Assembly: GCF_900176165.1 (NCBI RefSeq)
Contig: NZ_FWWU01000009.1
Span: 1,738,501-1,802,500 of the forward strand
Source: Deinococcus hopiensis KR-140
GTDB lineage: Bacteria > Deinococcota > Deinococci > Deinococcales > Deinococcaceae
Reading direction: 5' to 3'
Length of the DNA: 64,000 bases
Made by a program: the position numbers and the translations under genes. The notes beneath the pieces are model-generated. The model saw nothing but the letters and a program-made list of their open reading frames with translations. It did no database searches and was not told the origin of the DNA. Below are positions 37,481 to 45,899 of the stretch, piece after piece; the first letter of the stretch is position 1, and every line of letters starts with the position of its first letter.

Positions 37481-37687
37481 TCACTGCTGCTGTTTGGGCT
37501 GGATGATGAGCTCGAGGCCGAGCATGTCGAGGATGGTCTGCCAGTCACTCCGGGGGTCAATGGGTGACCGCGCGAGCGTGCGGCTGATGCTGGCCCGCCC
37601 TTTGCCAAGTTGCGCTGCCAACTGCGATTGATTCATGCCCCGGGTTTTGAGGGCAGCCTGCACGGCTTCTCTGGGCGTCTCACTCAT
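37481..37687 (-). CDS. XRE-type HTH repressor of E1
   Basis: 68 residues with a helix-turn-helix: MNQSQLAAQLGKGRASISRTLAR, then WQTILDMLGLELIIQPK. It shares the ending LGxEx(I/V)xQPK with the E2 regulator at 45900-46139. A TACAGT -10-like box lies six bases before the ATG, so the mRNA is probably leaderless. Likely the lysogeny repressor controlling the divergent early genes. Confidence 0.75.
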   Translation of the reverse strand: MSETPREAVQAALKTRGMNQSQLAAQLGKGRASISRTLARSPIDPRSDWQTILDMLGLELIIQPKQQQ

Positions 37688-37808
37688 GAAATGACTGTAG
37701 CACTTTTGTTGGCCGGACCTGTTGACATCGCCCGGGGAGAAAAGCCGGGTTCCGCAAAGAAGCCCCGGCCTTCTGACTCCCCAAAGTCGCCAAACCAGTA
37801 GGAGCACC

Positions 37809-38110
37809 ATGAACACTACCACCACCCCCGCGCCAAGACCATCACCGGCAAAGCCCGCAGCGCTAAGGCCGAGTACCACGTGATTCGCAGCGTTACCACC
37901 CAGTTCGTGACGCTGGTGCGGGAACGCGGTCGCCCGCCAGTTGCACCGTACCTTGGGCTGCCTGGGCTACCGCCACCACTACGCCCCGGCCAGTGAGGTT
38001 CTGGCCGCGCGTTCACCAGTCTCGCAGCGCTCAGCGCAGAGGACGCTGCCGCGGTCCGGAGCTACGCCTCCGGGCAGTTCGGGCTCGAGGCGAGGAGCGT
38101 GGTGGCGTGA
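37809..38110 (+). pseudogene. Relic of the 143-residue early protein (E1)
   Basis: Aligns with 46287-46718 of E2 at both ends (ATGAACACTACCACCACC... and CTGGGCTACCGCCACCACTACGC) but lacks the middle and is frameshifted. The leader hairpin upstream is conserved (GCCGGG...CCCGGC, 37744-37771). Confidence 0.7.
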
Positions 38111-38325
38111 AGAAGACCGCGCTGATGGGGGTAGAGTTCTCCAGCTGGAAGGCCGGGGGACTGCTTCACCCGGCGGCGGCCGTCGAAGGCGATAATGCGG
38201 AGGTACGCGCGGCATTGCTGGCCGCGTTGCTGGAGCTGCAGGGCATGACGGTGGAAGTTGCGCCCTGCCGGGCCACCGACGGAAGCTTGATCTTTGTCGA
38301 CGTGAGTGCCGAGGCAGCAGCGTGA
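38107..38325 (+). CDS. 72-residue early protein, paralogue of 46715-46933
   Basis: Contains WKAGG, ALLAALLEL and MTVEVAPCRATDGSLIFV, almost the same as the E2 copy. GTG start. It stayed open although the gene before it decayed. One conserved Cys. Function unknown; probably acts with the upstream early protein in the intact phage. Confidence 0.65.
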   Translation: MKKTALMGVEFSSWKAGGLLHPAAAVEGDNAEVRAALLAALLELQGMTVEVAPCRATDGSLIFVDVSAEAAA

Positions 38326-38466
38326 GGCGCACAGTGCACGAACGGGCGGTGCTGGGCAGGCTGGATCAGCGCGCTCTTGATCGCCTGGGATGCCGCCCAT
38401 AACCAACGGGATCTGTGCCGCGTCTCCCCTGCTTAATGGGCGGCATGAGCCTTTTGGGAGGGGAGT

Positions 38467-38679
38467 TCAAACCAAGAAGGCCACCAAAAAACACAAGCCC
38501 GCCAGTAGGGATAGCCCCCACAAGGCATACCGCACCATGGTACCGCGCACAAACAAGCCCAATCCGAGGAGGAAGAAGGCCAAGGCCAACGCGCTCAAGA
38601 GGACCACTGGGGCCAACACTACCTCAGTGTGGCGAATAGGAGGAGACGGGATTTCTCCTCGGCATTGGCTCCCGTTCAT
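38467..38679 (-). CDS. 70-residue membrane protein, paralogue of 47088-47300
   Basis: Two helices (VVLLSALALAFFLLGLGLFV; YALWGLSLLAGLCFLVAFLV) with RG-x-MVRYALWG between. Nearly identical in the second half to the E2 copy. It marks the left edge of the cargo locus in both prophages. It could be a superinfection-exclusion peptide, which is inference. Confidence 0.65.
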   Translation of the reverse strand: MNGSQCRGEIPSPPIRHTEVVLAPVVLLSALALAFFLLGLGLFVRGTMVRYALWGLSLLAGLCFLVAFLV

Positions 38680-38966
38680 CTGATTCTCGGATAGCGCTCC
38701 ACTTTATTAAAAACGACTCTCCGACTGCAAGTCAACGTGGGGCTTTTGTGAGAAGGAGTCATAGGGCGCGCTTCCCCTCATCGTTCCAAATTAAATGGAT
38801 TTAGTTCTTAATATAAGAATGTCACAAATAAGAAAGTTTGATTCACTTAAAATGTTGATTACCACTCAAGCAAGGCGTGATAGACACCATGCCGCTGTGA
38901 CAATGCTTCAGTCCGGGACAGCAAATGTCCTTCGTCTCCCTTCATGGGAAAGAGAGGAAATTATCC
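38680..38966 (+). other. AT-rich leader before the repeat-protein gene
   Basis: About 180 bases (38780-38960) are clearly AT-rich, with several TAATATAA-like stretches suited to a promoter. No gene seen. The composition break marks the edge of a transferred cargo segment. Confidence 0.4.
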
Positions 38967-39719
38967 ATGTCCAGTCACTCAAGCATTTTGAAACTCGTCC
39001 TGGCCGCCGCACTCCTTGCCTCCCCGGCTGCTGCCCAGCAGCAGAGCAGCACGATTCCCACAAATGTCAGGGCGCAAATTCAGGTGCTGCTCAGTCAGGC
39101 CAATACGCCCGGATTTGAGGCCGCGTTGCGTTCGCTGCTTCAGCGGAACCCCACGCTCGTTGCGGCAATCGCTGCGAGCGCCGCACAGATACGTCCTGCA
39201 CTCGCGGCAGAAATTACGCGAGTCGCTGTTCTCGCTGTTCCTGACGCTGCCGCTGCCATTGCCGGCTCCATCGCGAGGGTTGTTCCCGCACAAGCCGCGG
39301 CCATTGCAGCTGCAGCGGCCAAGGCGAGCCCTACAGCAGCAGCGGCCATTGCTGGGCAGGTTGCGCTTGCTGTTCCTGGGAGCGCAGCGGCGATCGCTGC
39401 CTCGGTGGCTCAGCAGGTCCCTGCAGCCGCTGCCCTGATCGCTCAAAAAGTCGCTCAAGCTGCTCCTGCAGCTGCAGCTGCCATTGCAGCTGCGGTCGCC
39501 ACACAAGTTCCTGCCGCCGCGGCTTCTATCGCTGCCGCTGTCGTTCAGGCGGTACCCACGTCCGCTGCGGCAATTTCGAGCGCTGTAGGTGCAGCTGTAC
39601 CATCAGCCGCGGCTGCCATCGCCTCTGCAGTCACCACTGCCCTGGCCAATCCCCTTCCCCTGGCACCGCTCGTCGACAACTCCACAAGGCCTATTACGCC
39701 TATCACTCCCCGGACTTGA
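38967..39719 (+). CDS. Secreted protein of 15-residue alanine-rich repeats
   Basis: 250 residues. The signal peptide (LKLVLAAALLASPAAA) is followed by a helical region (to about 77). Then nine to ten tandem 15-residue units of the form xxAAAIAxxVAxxVP run to about residue 228, for example DAAAAIAGSIARVVP, GSAAAIAASVAQQVP and AAAAAIAAAVATQVP. A Pro/Thr tail ends the protein. Each unit is predicted to be one helix plus a proline turn, giving a solenoid. AGAGAGGAAA precedes the ATG. It sits in the E1 cargo locus. Function unknown. Confidence 0.75.
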   Translation: MSSHSSILKLVLAAALLASPAAAQQQSSTIPTNVRAQIQVLLSQANTPGFEAALRSLLQRNPTLVAAIAASAAQIRPALAAEITRVAVLAVPDAAAAIAGSIARVVPAQAAAIAAAAAKASPTAAAAIAGQVALAVPGSAAAIAASVAQQVPAAAALIAQKVAQAAPAAAAAIAAAVATQVPAAAASIAAAVVQAVPTSAAAISSAVGAAVPSAAAAIASAVTTALANPLPLAPLVDNSTRPITPITPRT

Positions 39720-39751
39720 GTGCCGGGCGCGCCACGTACAGTGGCGTAAAG

Positions 39752-39788
39752 AAAAAAGGCCCCACCCGCTGCGAGGCAAGGTGGGGCC
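39752..39788 (-). terminator. Terminator of the 39868-40146 gene
   Basis: Nine-base arms GGCCCCACC and GGTGGGGCC, with a T-run on the minus strand. The same stem with the CGCTGCGAGGCAA loop recurs at 49900-49930 and, diverged, near 47333-47372. Confidence 0.75.
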
Positions 39789-39867
39789 GTTCGTTTGGCG
39801 CAAGTTACAGCAGCAAAGGTAAGGGCGCTTGTGGCCGGCCTACGAAGCAGCCCAGGATTGAAACAGC

Positions 39868-40146
39868 TTAGGTCAGTTGAGGTGCAAGCTCCACCGTCTC
39901 CATTGCCTCAGGAAGCGGGAGCGCTATGGTAGATAACGGCGGTAAGGACGTCCCCGGTACCCACCCCTCCCACAACAGGGAAAGTTGTTCAAATGCAGTA
40001 AAAACGACAAAGAGAATGCCAAGTATTCCCAGGAGACCGAACGCAATCCAACAGGTGTTTAAAGCACAGTAGCACAGCGACATCATGAACAGGAGGGCAA
40101 GGCTGGGGGGGAGTTCCGTCCGCTTCTCACTGTTTATGTCAGTCAT
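39868..40146 (-). CDS. 92-residue membrane protein in E1 cargo locus
   Basis: Hydrophilic N-terminus (MTDINSEKRTELP), two hydrophobic segments (LALLFMMSLCYCALNTC; IAFGLLGILGILFVVFTAF), then a Pro/Leu-rich acidic tail. It has its own terminator. It occupies the position held in E2 by the 278-residue membrane protein at 49940-50776. Function unknown. Confidence 0.55.
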   Translation of the reverse strand: MTDINSEKRTELPPSLALLFMMSLCYCALNTCWIAFGLLGILGILFVVFTAFEQLSLLWEGWVPGTSLPPLSTIALPLPEAMETVELAPQLT

Positions 40147-40261
40147 AACAGCAGTTTAAAAAACGTCCCATTACAGCTTCCGCACTTGGCACTAATGTGG
40201 TTAGATTACTTTCGCGAGTCTTGGTAGGCGACCGTTTGGAGGAACTCTCTCATCCGACGTC

Positions 40262-40395
40262 GGTTCTCGGTGACAAGCTTTTCACCTCAGTGAGTTGCAT
40301 CCGTGGAGGGGTTTCCACAGTCACGTTTCAGCGTAACTGTGACATAGTCTTGCTCAACCGCTCTTGCAGACGTTCTTCGTTCGCTCTGTTTTGAA
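40262..40395 (-). pseudogene. Relic of the GCEG small-protein gene (E1)
   Basis: Aligns by eye with 50850-51010: the AAACCCC..CC..GGTGA block and GGTGAAAAGCTTGTCACC versus GGTGAGAAGTCTGTCATC. The conserved C-terminus is lost. Confidence 0.45.
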
Positions 40396-40439
40396 CATTA
40401 CAGTGCTGCCGTTTCATTAAAGGGCCTTGCTGTGAAGAA

Positions 40440-40993
40440 CTCACCTCTGGGATTGGCCGTTAATCGCGCCTGCCTGCCGCTTCCTGACCACCGTGCGGTA
40501 CAGCGCCTCCAGCCCCGCCACCGCAGCATCCGCTGGGGCGAACGGCCGAACCCAGAGCAGCAACAGCGGCACAGCGTACTGGCCAAACACCCGCCGAAGA
40601 TCAGTACCACTTGGGCGTCTGGACCCTTGCCCTTTGCGAGGGGCGCACCGTCACGTACGGTTAGGCTTACCACCCCGGCTACGCTCATTGTCAGCGATGG
40701 GGCCTCTGGGAAGCTCAGCCACCCAGCGCGGCCTTGATCTGATCGCTGCCACCGAGTACCTGGGGCAGCAGGCGGGTGAGCAGCGCCTCAAATTCCGTAT
40801 TGCCGAGCGGCCCTGGGACAGGTGGAGTGGTTGAGGGTGGAGGCGTGAGGCGGGGCAGGGTGGGCAGCCCTTCCGGCGTGGCCTGGGGCCGTAGTGTGGC
40901 CGGAGGAAGCGGTGTGTGCAAGATGAAGGTGCCCACCGTCTTCCGGGCTTCGGGGATGGCCGGCACGAAATCAGAATCGGCGGGAGGGATCAT
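40440..40993 (-). pseudogene. Relic of the 173-residue prophage protein
   Basis: The first part (40715-40993) reads MIPPADSDFVPAIPEARKTV and LLTRLLPQVLGGSDQIKAALGG, matching 51089-51610. The match resumes in another frame (VAGVVSLTVRDGAPLAKGK) and breaks again. Two frameshifts. Confidence 0.7.
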
Positions 40994-41057
40994 GGGTGCT
41001 CCTAGGAGGGCACAACCCTTACGCTGCGCAAGGGCTGGAAGAAAACGGGGTACGGTA

Positions 41058-41447
41058 ATGGGCGTGAGACGCACAGTGTTGGCCTATTTGCTCCTGCTCA
41101 CGTCCTGTCAGAAAAAAGACGAAGCCCCAGCAGGCACCCTGGTTCCCAAAAACCCTGGCGTCGGCGAAGTCATTGCCCTTCCAGCACCGATCACGGACGG
41201 CACCTCTCCCCCGTTTCGCCTCTCAGGAGGGAACTACGAACTTCGCGTTCGGCCCAAAGGGGCCTCCACTTGCAACAGCACCATCACGCTCCACCTTCAC
41301 AACAAATCCGCGATCAAGGCGCAGGCACAGGTTGAAAAAGCACGGAACGTGGACTGGCCGGGCATGCGTGCAGGGGTGTATGTCCTCACGGTCGATGTCG
41401 GAACACAACCTTGTGCCTATGACCTACAACTCACCCGGCGAAGCTGA
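41058..41447 (+). CDS. Prophage-borne lipoprotein
   Basis: 129 residues. A lipobox LTSC follows a short hydrophobic signal (RRTVLAYLLLLTSC). The mature region is beta-rich (NYELRVRPKGAS, TITLHLHNKSA, GVYVLTVDVGTQ) with two further Cys. The frame is intact between two decayed genes and absent from E2, so it is another added cargo gene. Prophage lipoproteins of this kind can alter phage adsorption; that is inference. Confidence 0.6.
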   Translation: MGVRRTVLAYLLLLTSCQKKDEAPAGTLVPKNPGVGEVIALPAPITDGTSPPFRLSGGNYELRVRPKGASTCNSTITLHLHNKSAIKAQAQVEKARNVDWPGMRAGVYVLTVDVGTQPCAYDLQLTRRS

Positions 41448-41449
41448 TT

Positions 41450-41772
41450 CACGGGCCCGCACATCAGGGAGAGGCGGTGTGGGGACCTGCTGCACCGGGT
41501 CTGCCGGGTCCACTGAAACAGGCGCGATACCGTTTGCCGCCTTCGCCCTATCTGCAAAGATGCTGCGCAGGGTATGGGACGCCGAGCATCGCCAATACAG
41601 CCGTCGGAAGCTCGGCGGTCATCGCCGCCGCTTTCCGGCCGGTGAAGTGGGCGTGCAGGTACACGCCCAGGATCACGCAGAAGCCCGTCGCGCCCAGCAC
41701 CAGGGTGTAGAGCCCGCCCATCGTGCCTGGAACAGGACGCGCTGCAGTCAAGGGCATCTCTTCTCCAGACAT
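41450..41772 (-). pseudogene. Relic of the holin-like gene (E1)
   Basis: Reads GTMGGLYTLVLGATGFCVIL and LPTAVLAMLGVPYP, then after a frameshift FADRAKAANGIAPVSVDPAD, matching 51619-51969 throughout. The endolysin that should follow is deleted. Confidence 0.7.
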
Positions 41773-41851
41773 GACGAACTGCTCAGGGGCCGGAGTGGAC
41801 CTGGGCAGGGGCACGTACGGCCTCAGAGTTGGCGACGCGTGACAGGCGGGA

Positions 41852-41876
41852 TGAAAAACCCCCGCGCTGGTCGGGG
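41852..41876 (-). terminator. Terminator for the 41892-42011 small gene
   Basis: CCCCCG and CGGGGG arms; on the minus strand it runs into GGGTTTTTCATC. Confidence 0.7.
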
Positions 41877-41891
41877 GCAGAGAGAGTACCG

Positions 41892-42011
41892 TTACTCGTC
41901 GCGGGGTGGAGCGGGCTCATCTCGGCGAAGCCATGCGGTGACCCCCAGAACCAGCAGGAGCAGCACATTCAACTCGATCCAAGCCCATGTCACAGAGGGC
42001 ACAAGTTGCAT
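41892..42011 (-). CDS. 39-residue single-pass membrane protein (E1)
   Basis: MQLVPSVTWAWIELNVLLLL begins one helix continuing LVLGVTAWL, ending in a charged tail RRDEPAPPRDE. It has its own terminator. The same kind of small gene-plus-terminator unit is at 31725-31847. Function unknown. Confidence 0.5.
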   Translation of the reverse strand: MQLVPSVTWAWIELNVLLLLVLGVTAWLRRDEPAPPRDE

Positions 42012-42146
42012 GATCACACCAATTTATGCTGTTGAGTACAGGTTTTCCGTTAATAAGATAACAATCAGGTTTCCTTGTACCTCTCTGCTCCCCGGCCAGA
42101 AGCGAAACCCCCACGCAAGGCGGGGGCACTGGACGTTGGGAGGAAT

Positions 42147-42332
42147 TTAGCCTTCGCACCCCAAGGCGCGCATCACGTCGTCGAAGTCAATCGGACGCTG
42201 CGCATGAAGAAGCATTCCAAGCTGTTGTGCCTGTTCCCGAACCACCACGCTTGCTTGAACAGCAGGCGCAGCGGGAACCGGGCGGTGCAATGCCACCGCT
42301 AACCGCTGGAAGGGATTGGGGAACTGAAGCAT
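42147..42332 (-). CDS. Small protein with C-terminal GCEG motif (E1)
   Basis: 61 residues: MLQFPNPFQRLAVALHRPVP, a Val/Gln-rich middle, and the ending IDFDDVMRALGCEG. Closely related to 54088-54285 and, at the C-terminus only, to 50823-50978. A hairpin near 42104-42122 follows it. The conserved tail suggests a binding or processing signal. Function unknown. Confidence 0.6.
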   Translation of the reverse strand: MLQFPNPFQRLAVALHRPVPAAPAVQASVVVREQAQQLGMLLHAQRPIDFDDVMRALGCEG

Positions 42333-42558
42333 GGGTTAAGGTGACAAGGTTGTGAAAAAAATTTCGCAAAAAGGCGTCTTTTTCGTCTCTTAGGGCTTAA
42401 GAAGGCACTCGGGCTCTCCTCATCCTTCCACTACGGAAACCCCGCACAAGACCCTTGCCCGAGCAGGAATGGAAAACTCCCGCGCAGGGCGAGGGCTGGC
42501 CTGATTCTGCAGGGTATTGATACCGGCTTGAATTTCAGACGACTGGCATGCTGTCGTC

Positions 42559-42924
42559 GTGGTGCAGGTCTGGCGCCCCTCGAGGCTGAGCCGTACGCAA
42601 CCCGGAGAACAACGGCGGTATGCGCAGCAACTTCTTTACGATCCTGAAATGACCGAACCCGTCATCGCTGAGACCGCCGGTGTCTCAGAAAGCACTGTGC
42701 GGACTCGGAAACAGCGGTCGCGAGAACGAGGCAGCCTCGAGGCCACGCGGACCACTGGTCCTGGACGGCGCCTGAGCGCCAAAGAACTCAAGCAGCTCCA
42801 GATCGCCGCATGCTGTAGGGATGAGCGCTGGACCACCTCCCGCGTGCGGGAGGTCATCGGGATGCAGTTCGCGGTGTGGTACCACGTCAATCACGCGAGG
42901 AAGGTGCTGCATCAGCTGGGGTAA
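42559..42924 (+). pseudogene. IS630-family transposase N-terminal fragment
   Basis: 121 residues: VIAETAGVSESTVRTRKQR is a helix-turn-helix, and GRRLSAKELKQLQ, DERWTTSRVREVIGMQF and YHVNHARKVLHQLG match the N-terminal DNA-binding part of IS630 transposases. The catalytic DDE half is missing after the stop. Different in sequence from the 34041-35132 copy. Confidence 0.7.
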
Positions 42925-43415
42925 GGTCGCTCAGGGCGCCGCTCGCGTCAACGAAGAGGCGAGTGGCTTCCGCTTCAAACCCACAGCCACCCGAACCTGA
43001 GCTCCCCGTCGTGGATCAGGCCCATGGGCCCGGCCTTGCGCCTAATCCTGTCGAGGTAACCCACTGGATCATCGGCGCGGCTGATTGAGCGGGTGCTGAG
43101 GCGGACACGTCACCCACCGAATACGGACGCGGGTGTAGGTGACGAACCCCACGCCCTGCCCATAGTTGCCCACAACGCCCTTCATGGGGCGGTTGCCGCT
43201 GCTCCCAGTGGGTGCTGTGAGGCACTTACTGCGTGTGACGGTCTCTCAGCGCTGCAGGACTTGATACCACGCTTCGCGGCCGAGGTGCGGGCGCCACGGG
43301 TGAGGTCGCGCTCTGTAGGGCGTATTCCCTCTGGCGTCCGGAGGATGCGCCAGTTCACAGGGCGGGAGCGCATTTTTGCCTGCGCCCCTTCCTCTCCTGC
43401 CGTAGGGTTGGAGCC
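42925..43415. other. Degraded prophage/IS DNA without a recognised gene
   Basis: The first 60 bases may be transposase remnant. Beyond that, open frames on both strands show no motif or ribosome site. Confidence 0.3.
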
Positions 43416-43750
43416 ATGCAAGAGCACCTGACCTTCTGGAAGTGGCTTCTGATCATGCTGCCCGGTCTGACGGGTTACCTCATTTTCTTCGTTGCCCTGA
43501 TTGCTGTGTGGCCCTACAGGAAACAGCTGACCGCTCCGTGGAGTCAGCTCCTGCCCATCGGAGCATTCTCGCGGCATTCTTGGCACGGGGCGCTCTTGAA
43601 CGCTTCCCCCTCTTTCAGGAAGGCCAGAGAACACGAGGCAGCTCCTTCTGGGCTCGCAACTGGCAGCAGGACCCTCAACTCAGCTGGGCCCTGTTCCTGG
43701 TGCTTTTCTCTGGCTCCGGGCTCTTGACCTTGGCCTTCACAGGGTTCTGA
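43416..43750 (+). pseudogene. Frameshifted small membrane protein
   Basis: Frame 1 reads MQEHLTFWKWLLIMLPGLTG and YLIFFVALIAVWPYRKQL. After about 43570 the coding pattern moves to another frame: WARNWQQDPQLSWALFLVLF and GLLTLAFTGF. One indel separates two membrane segments of one original gene. Confidence 0.5.
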
Positions 43751-43785
43751 AAATTAGGCCAGCTCCAGGCGCGCGAGAGCGGGAG

Positions 43786-44028
43786 TCATTTCAGCTTCCC
43801 CAGGCGGCGCAGGATTTCACCGGCTGGCCTGGCCGAGTCTGCCAAACCAACACGGGCGGCGTGCACGTCGCGTACTGCCTTGGCTGGTCCTGAGGAGTAG
43901 AGCTCGGCGAGCACCTTTCTGACAATGACGTCAACGGGCTTGTTCAGCGCGTCTTGCAGCTGCCGGGAATCGACCACCACAGAGGTTTCGTCGGCCTCCA
44001 GTTTGGCGGGGGCCGTCACGAGGTCCAC
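43786..44028 (-). CDS. Small helical prophage protein
   Basis: 80 residues, GTG start: MDLVTAPAKLEADETSVVVD, LNKPVDVIVRKVLAELYSSG and a basic C-terminus. No ribosome site is evident and it may be the end of a larger decayed gene. Function unknown. Confidence 0.35.
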   Translation of the reverse strand: MDLVTAPAKLEADETSVVVDSRQLQDALNKPVDVIVRKVLAELYSSGPAKAVRDVHAARVGLADSARPAGEILRRLGKLK

Positions 44029-44149
44029 CCTGCCTTTGCGCGCAGACAGAAACTTCCGGCTCGGACCGGTTCAACGTTCGTCATGGGATTCGCCAGTGGA
44101 GCAGGCCTGAACCCACCCCCTTTCGTTCAGGCGCTGGGCTGCGTGCCGC

Positions 44150-44464
44150 CATCCGGCTGGCTGGGCGGGAAGGGCAAGTCAATGTCCGTTTCGTACATGC
44201 CTTCCAGTGCGCCGCTGGTCAGCAGCCGGTCCTGGTTCTGGAGCAGCAGCACCCTCTGCACCCCTGCCCTCTCCGCTGAGCTGGGCCTTGATGTAGGCCT
44301 GGACGGCGGAGGTGGAGCGGGGACTTCTCGCTGTACTTCGCGGTCACGCCCGCCTTACGCTTCTTGAAGGTGGCGAGATAGGCAGCAGCCAGCACCCGGT
44401 CTTTGCCGGAGAGGGCCGTGCCCAACTCCTCGACGGTCTTGGGTTGTGCCTCAGGATTGGACAC
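44150..44464 (-). pseudogene. Terminase small subunit fragment (E1)
   Basis: Starts MSNPEAQPKTVEELGTALSG, then DRVLAAAYLATFKKRKAGVT and AKYSEKSP, and changes frame (AVQAYIKAQL). Same family as the 32564-32960 fragment. An AGGAGG-like site precedes the ATG, so this is the true start of the original gene. Confidence 0.55.
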
Positions 44465-44493
44465 GGATCACCTCCTTTGGCATAGGGTGAGGA

Positions 44494-44724
44494 ATGGAAC
44501 GCATTCAGACGCACGTTGCAATTGACGACATCACATCGCCAATCCAACGCTTGGCTTTGCCCTCAGAACACTTTACAACTGAAGAGCAACAACTGCTCCG
44601 GATAATCACAGGCGACAACGTCCTATTGCACACGAACGCAGGATGGCGACGATTCATCGTGGTTCATTCGGACAAGGACCATTTTGAGTTTGAGAGCTCC
44701 GGAAGGCCTGCTGAACACGCCTGA
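44494..44724 (+). CDS. 76-residue prophage protein
   Basis: MERIQTHVAIDDITSPIQRL, then EEQQLLRIITGDNVLLHTNA and GWRRFIVVHSDKDHFEFE. GTGAGGA precedes the ATG. Lower GC than its surroundings. Function unknown. Confidence 0.5.
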   Translation: MERIQTHVAIDDITSPIQRLALPSEHFTTEEQQLLRIITGDNVLLHTNAGWRRFIVVHSDKDHFEFESSGRPAEHA

Positions 44725-44792
44725 ACTCTACCAGTGTTCTCACCCCTACCTATGAAAAAGCCCCTGAAAAAGAGTCAGGTACGCTTCCTTGG

Positions 44793-45005
44793 TTACTCGT
44801 CTGCAATAATTTGCATTTTCGCAATGAGGTCCATGCTGATCCTGTAAGGGTCCTTCTTTCCTCCACCAAAATCAATACAGAGGACGGTGGGGCCGATTCG
44901 ATCCATGAAGTTGGCGAACGTCGCAAGGTATCCCTCAAGAACACTCTGTGATCCGTGATACGTGTGGACCATCCCGTTTTGTCTGGTAATTTCCAGGTGG
45001 GGCAT
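44793..45005 (-). CDS. 70-residue prophage protein, paralogue of 33587-33871
   Basis: MPHLEITRQNGMVHTYHGSQ, then VLEGYLATFANFMDRIG and VLCIDFGGGKKDPYRISMDL. Intact, with a hairpin and T-run (44755-44775) on the minus strand after the stop. Function unknown. Confidence 0.55.
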   Translation of the reverse strand: MPHLEITRQNGMVHTYHGSQSVLEGYLATFANFMDRIGPTVLCIDFGGGKKDPYRISMDLIAKMQIIADE

Positions 45006-45158
45006 CCCTCACCATACTTGTACCTTCCCCTTGATCACTGGTATTGCCTCATACCTCAGCTCAACTGGGATGCTTCGCAGCACCGGCTCTAACCCCAGCC
45101 CCTGCAGATAGAACGGTTCCCGGACCGTCTGCTGCTCGAACGTCCTCGGCGTTGCCGA

Positions 45159-45290
45159 TCAGTTCCCGGATGGAGCGGGCCTCGAAGACCGGTATGGTAT
45201 CCCGCCGCGCTCCTCGTCAAAGAAGTCACTCCCATCTATGCTCGCGCGAAGGCTGAGGCGCGCCCGTACCTTAGCCGAAGACGGAGGCAA
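45159..45290 (-). pseudogene. Third terminase small subunit fragment
   Basis: Minus strand reads AKVRARLSLRASIDGSDFFD and EERGGIP, the region that follows the AEEVLAR motif in the other copies. N- and C-terminal parts are absent. Confidence 0.4.
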
Positions 45291-45427
45291 GTCACCCTCG
45301 CATCCCCTTGCCTGCCGCCCCCCTGGAAGCCCTGCAGGTTCATAGAGCGAGAGAGTGAACCGGCCGCCGAGGACTGGAAAGAGCACGCGCTGGCGTTTTC
45401 CACGCGTCTGGGCACCATCGACCACCC

Positions 45428-45615
45428 CCATGGTCTACCAGGGCCTGGACCCCGAGGCCATTGCAGACGGCAGGGACTACAGCCGGTCGAGCGTCACCCT
45501 AGACATGTGCGCCATGTGTTTGAACAGCAGCGGGAGAAGGCCGCGCTGACCCTCACGCCGCTGGTGAACCGGAAGGACTTCAAGACGGGTGACCCGCTGC
45601 TGCAATTGGGGGATT
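45428..45615 (+). pseudogene. Tyrosine recombinase (integrase) C-terminal relic of E1
   Basis: Reads GLDPEAIADGRDYSRSSVTL, DM, then after a one-base shift RHVFEQQREKAALTLTPLVN. This is the end of a phage integrase, where the nucleophilic Tyr normally sits between the two parts (TLDxYxHVF). Here the Tyr codon is lost (TGC plus a missing base). It lies 45 bases from the att repeat, as integrase genes do. The rest of the gene is gone. Confidence 0.6.
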
Positions 45616-45659
45616 GCTGCTGGAGGGGGAAAAGAAAAACGCCCTCCAGGAGGGCGCCT

Positions 45660-45713
<54 letters not shown>

Positions 45714-45719
45714 ATACCC

Positions 45720-45812
45720 GTTGAGGTCTGCTGAGGTCTGTTGAGGTTAGGTGCGCTGCGAGCCGTTTTTTTGGCTTTTTGACCCCTACCACTTTGAGGT
45801 CCGTTGAGGTCT
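45720..45812. promoter_or_regulatory. Integrase arm-type binding sites
   Basis: Five near-copies of GTTGAGGTCT: three in tandem at 45720-45749 and two in tandem at 45793-45812. Location next to the att core and the tandem spacing fit arm-type sites of a tyrosine integrase. A conserved palindrome follows at 45815-45844. Confidence 0.55.
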
Positions 45813-45899
45813 CTGACGACTGCGTAGGAGTCAGAATAGTCGTCACCCTTTTGCCACCGCTCCCTTATGGCTACTGCTTGGGCTGAAGCAGGGGCTGTA

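Noticed and set aside
39240..39650. Regular DNA repeats that might be a CRISPR-like array
   Set aside because: The period is 45 bases in phase with the reading frame and variable; it encodes 15-residue protein repeats. No cas genes in the window.
40130..40148. TTATGTCAGTCATAA resembles the Deinococcus radiation/desiccation response palindrome
   Set aside because: It is two bases short of the usual 17-base site and overlaps a start codon, where ATGACTGACATAA is simply coding sequence.
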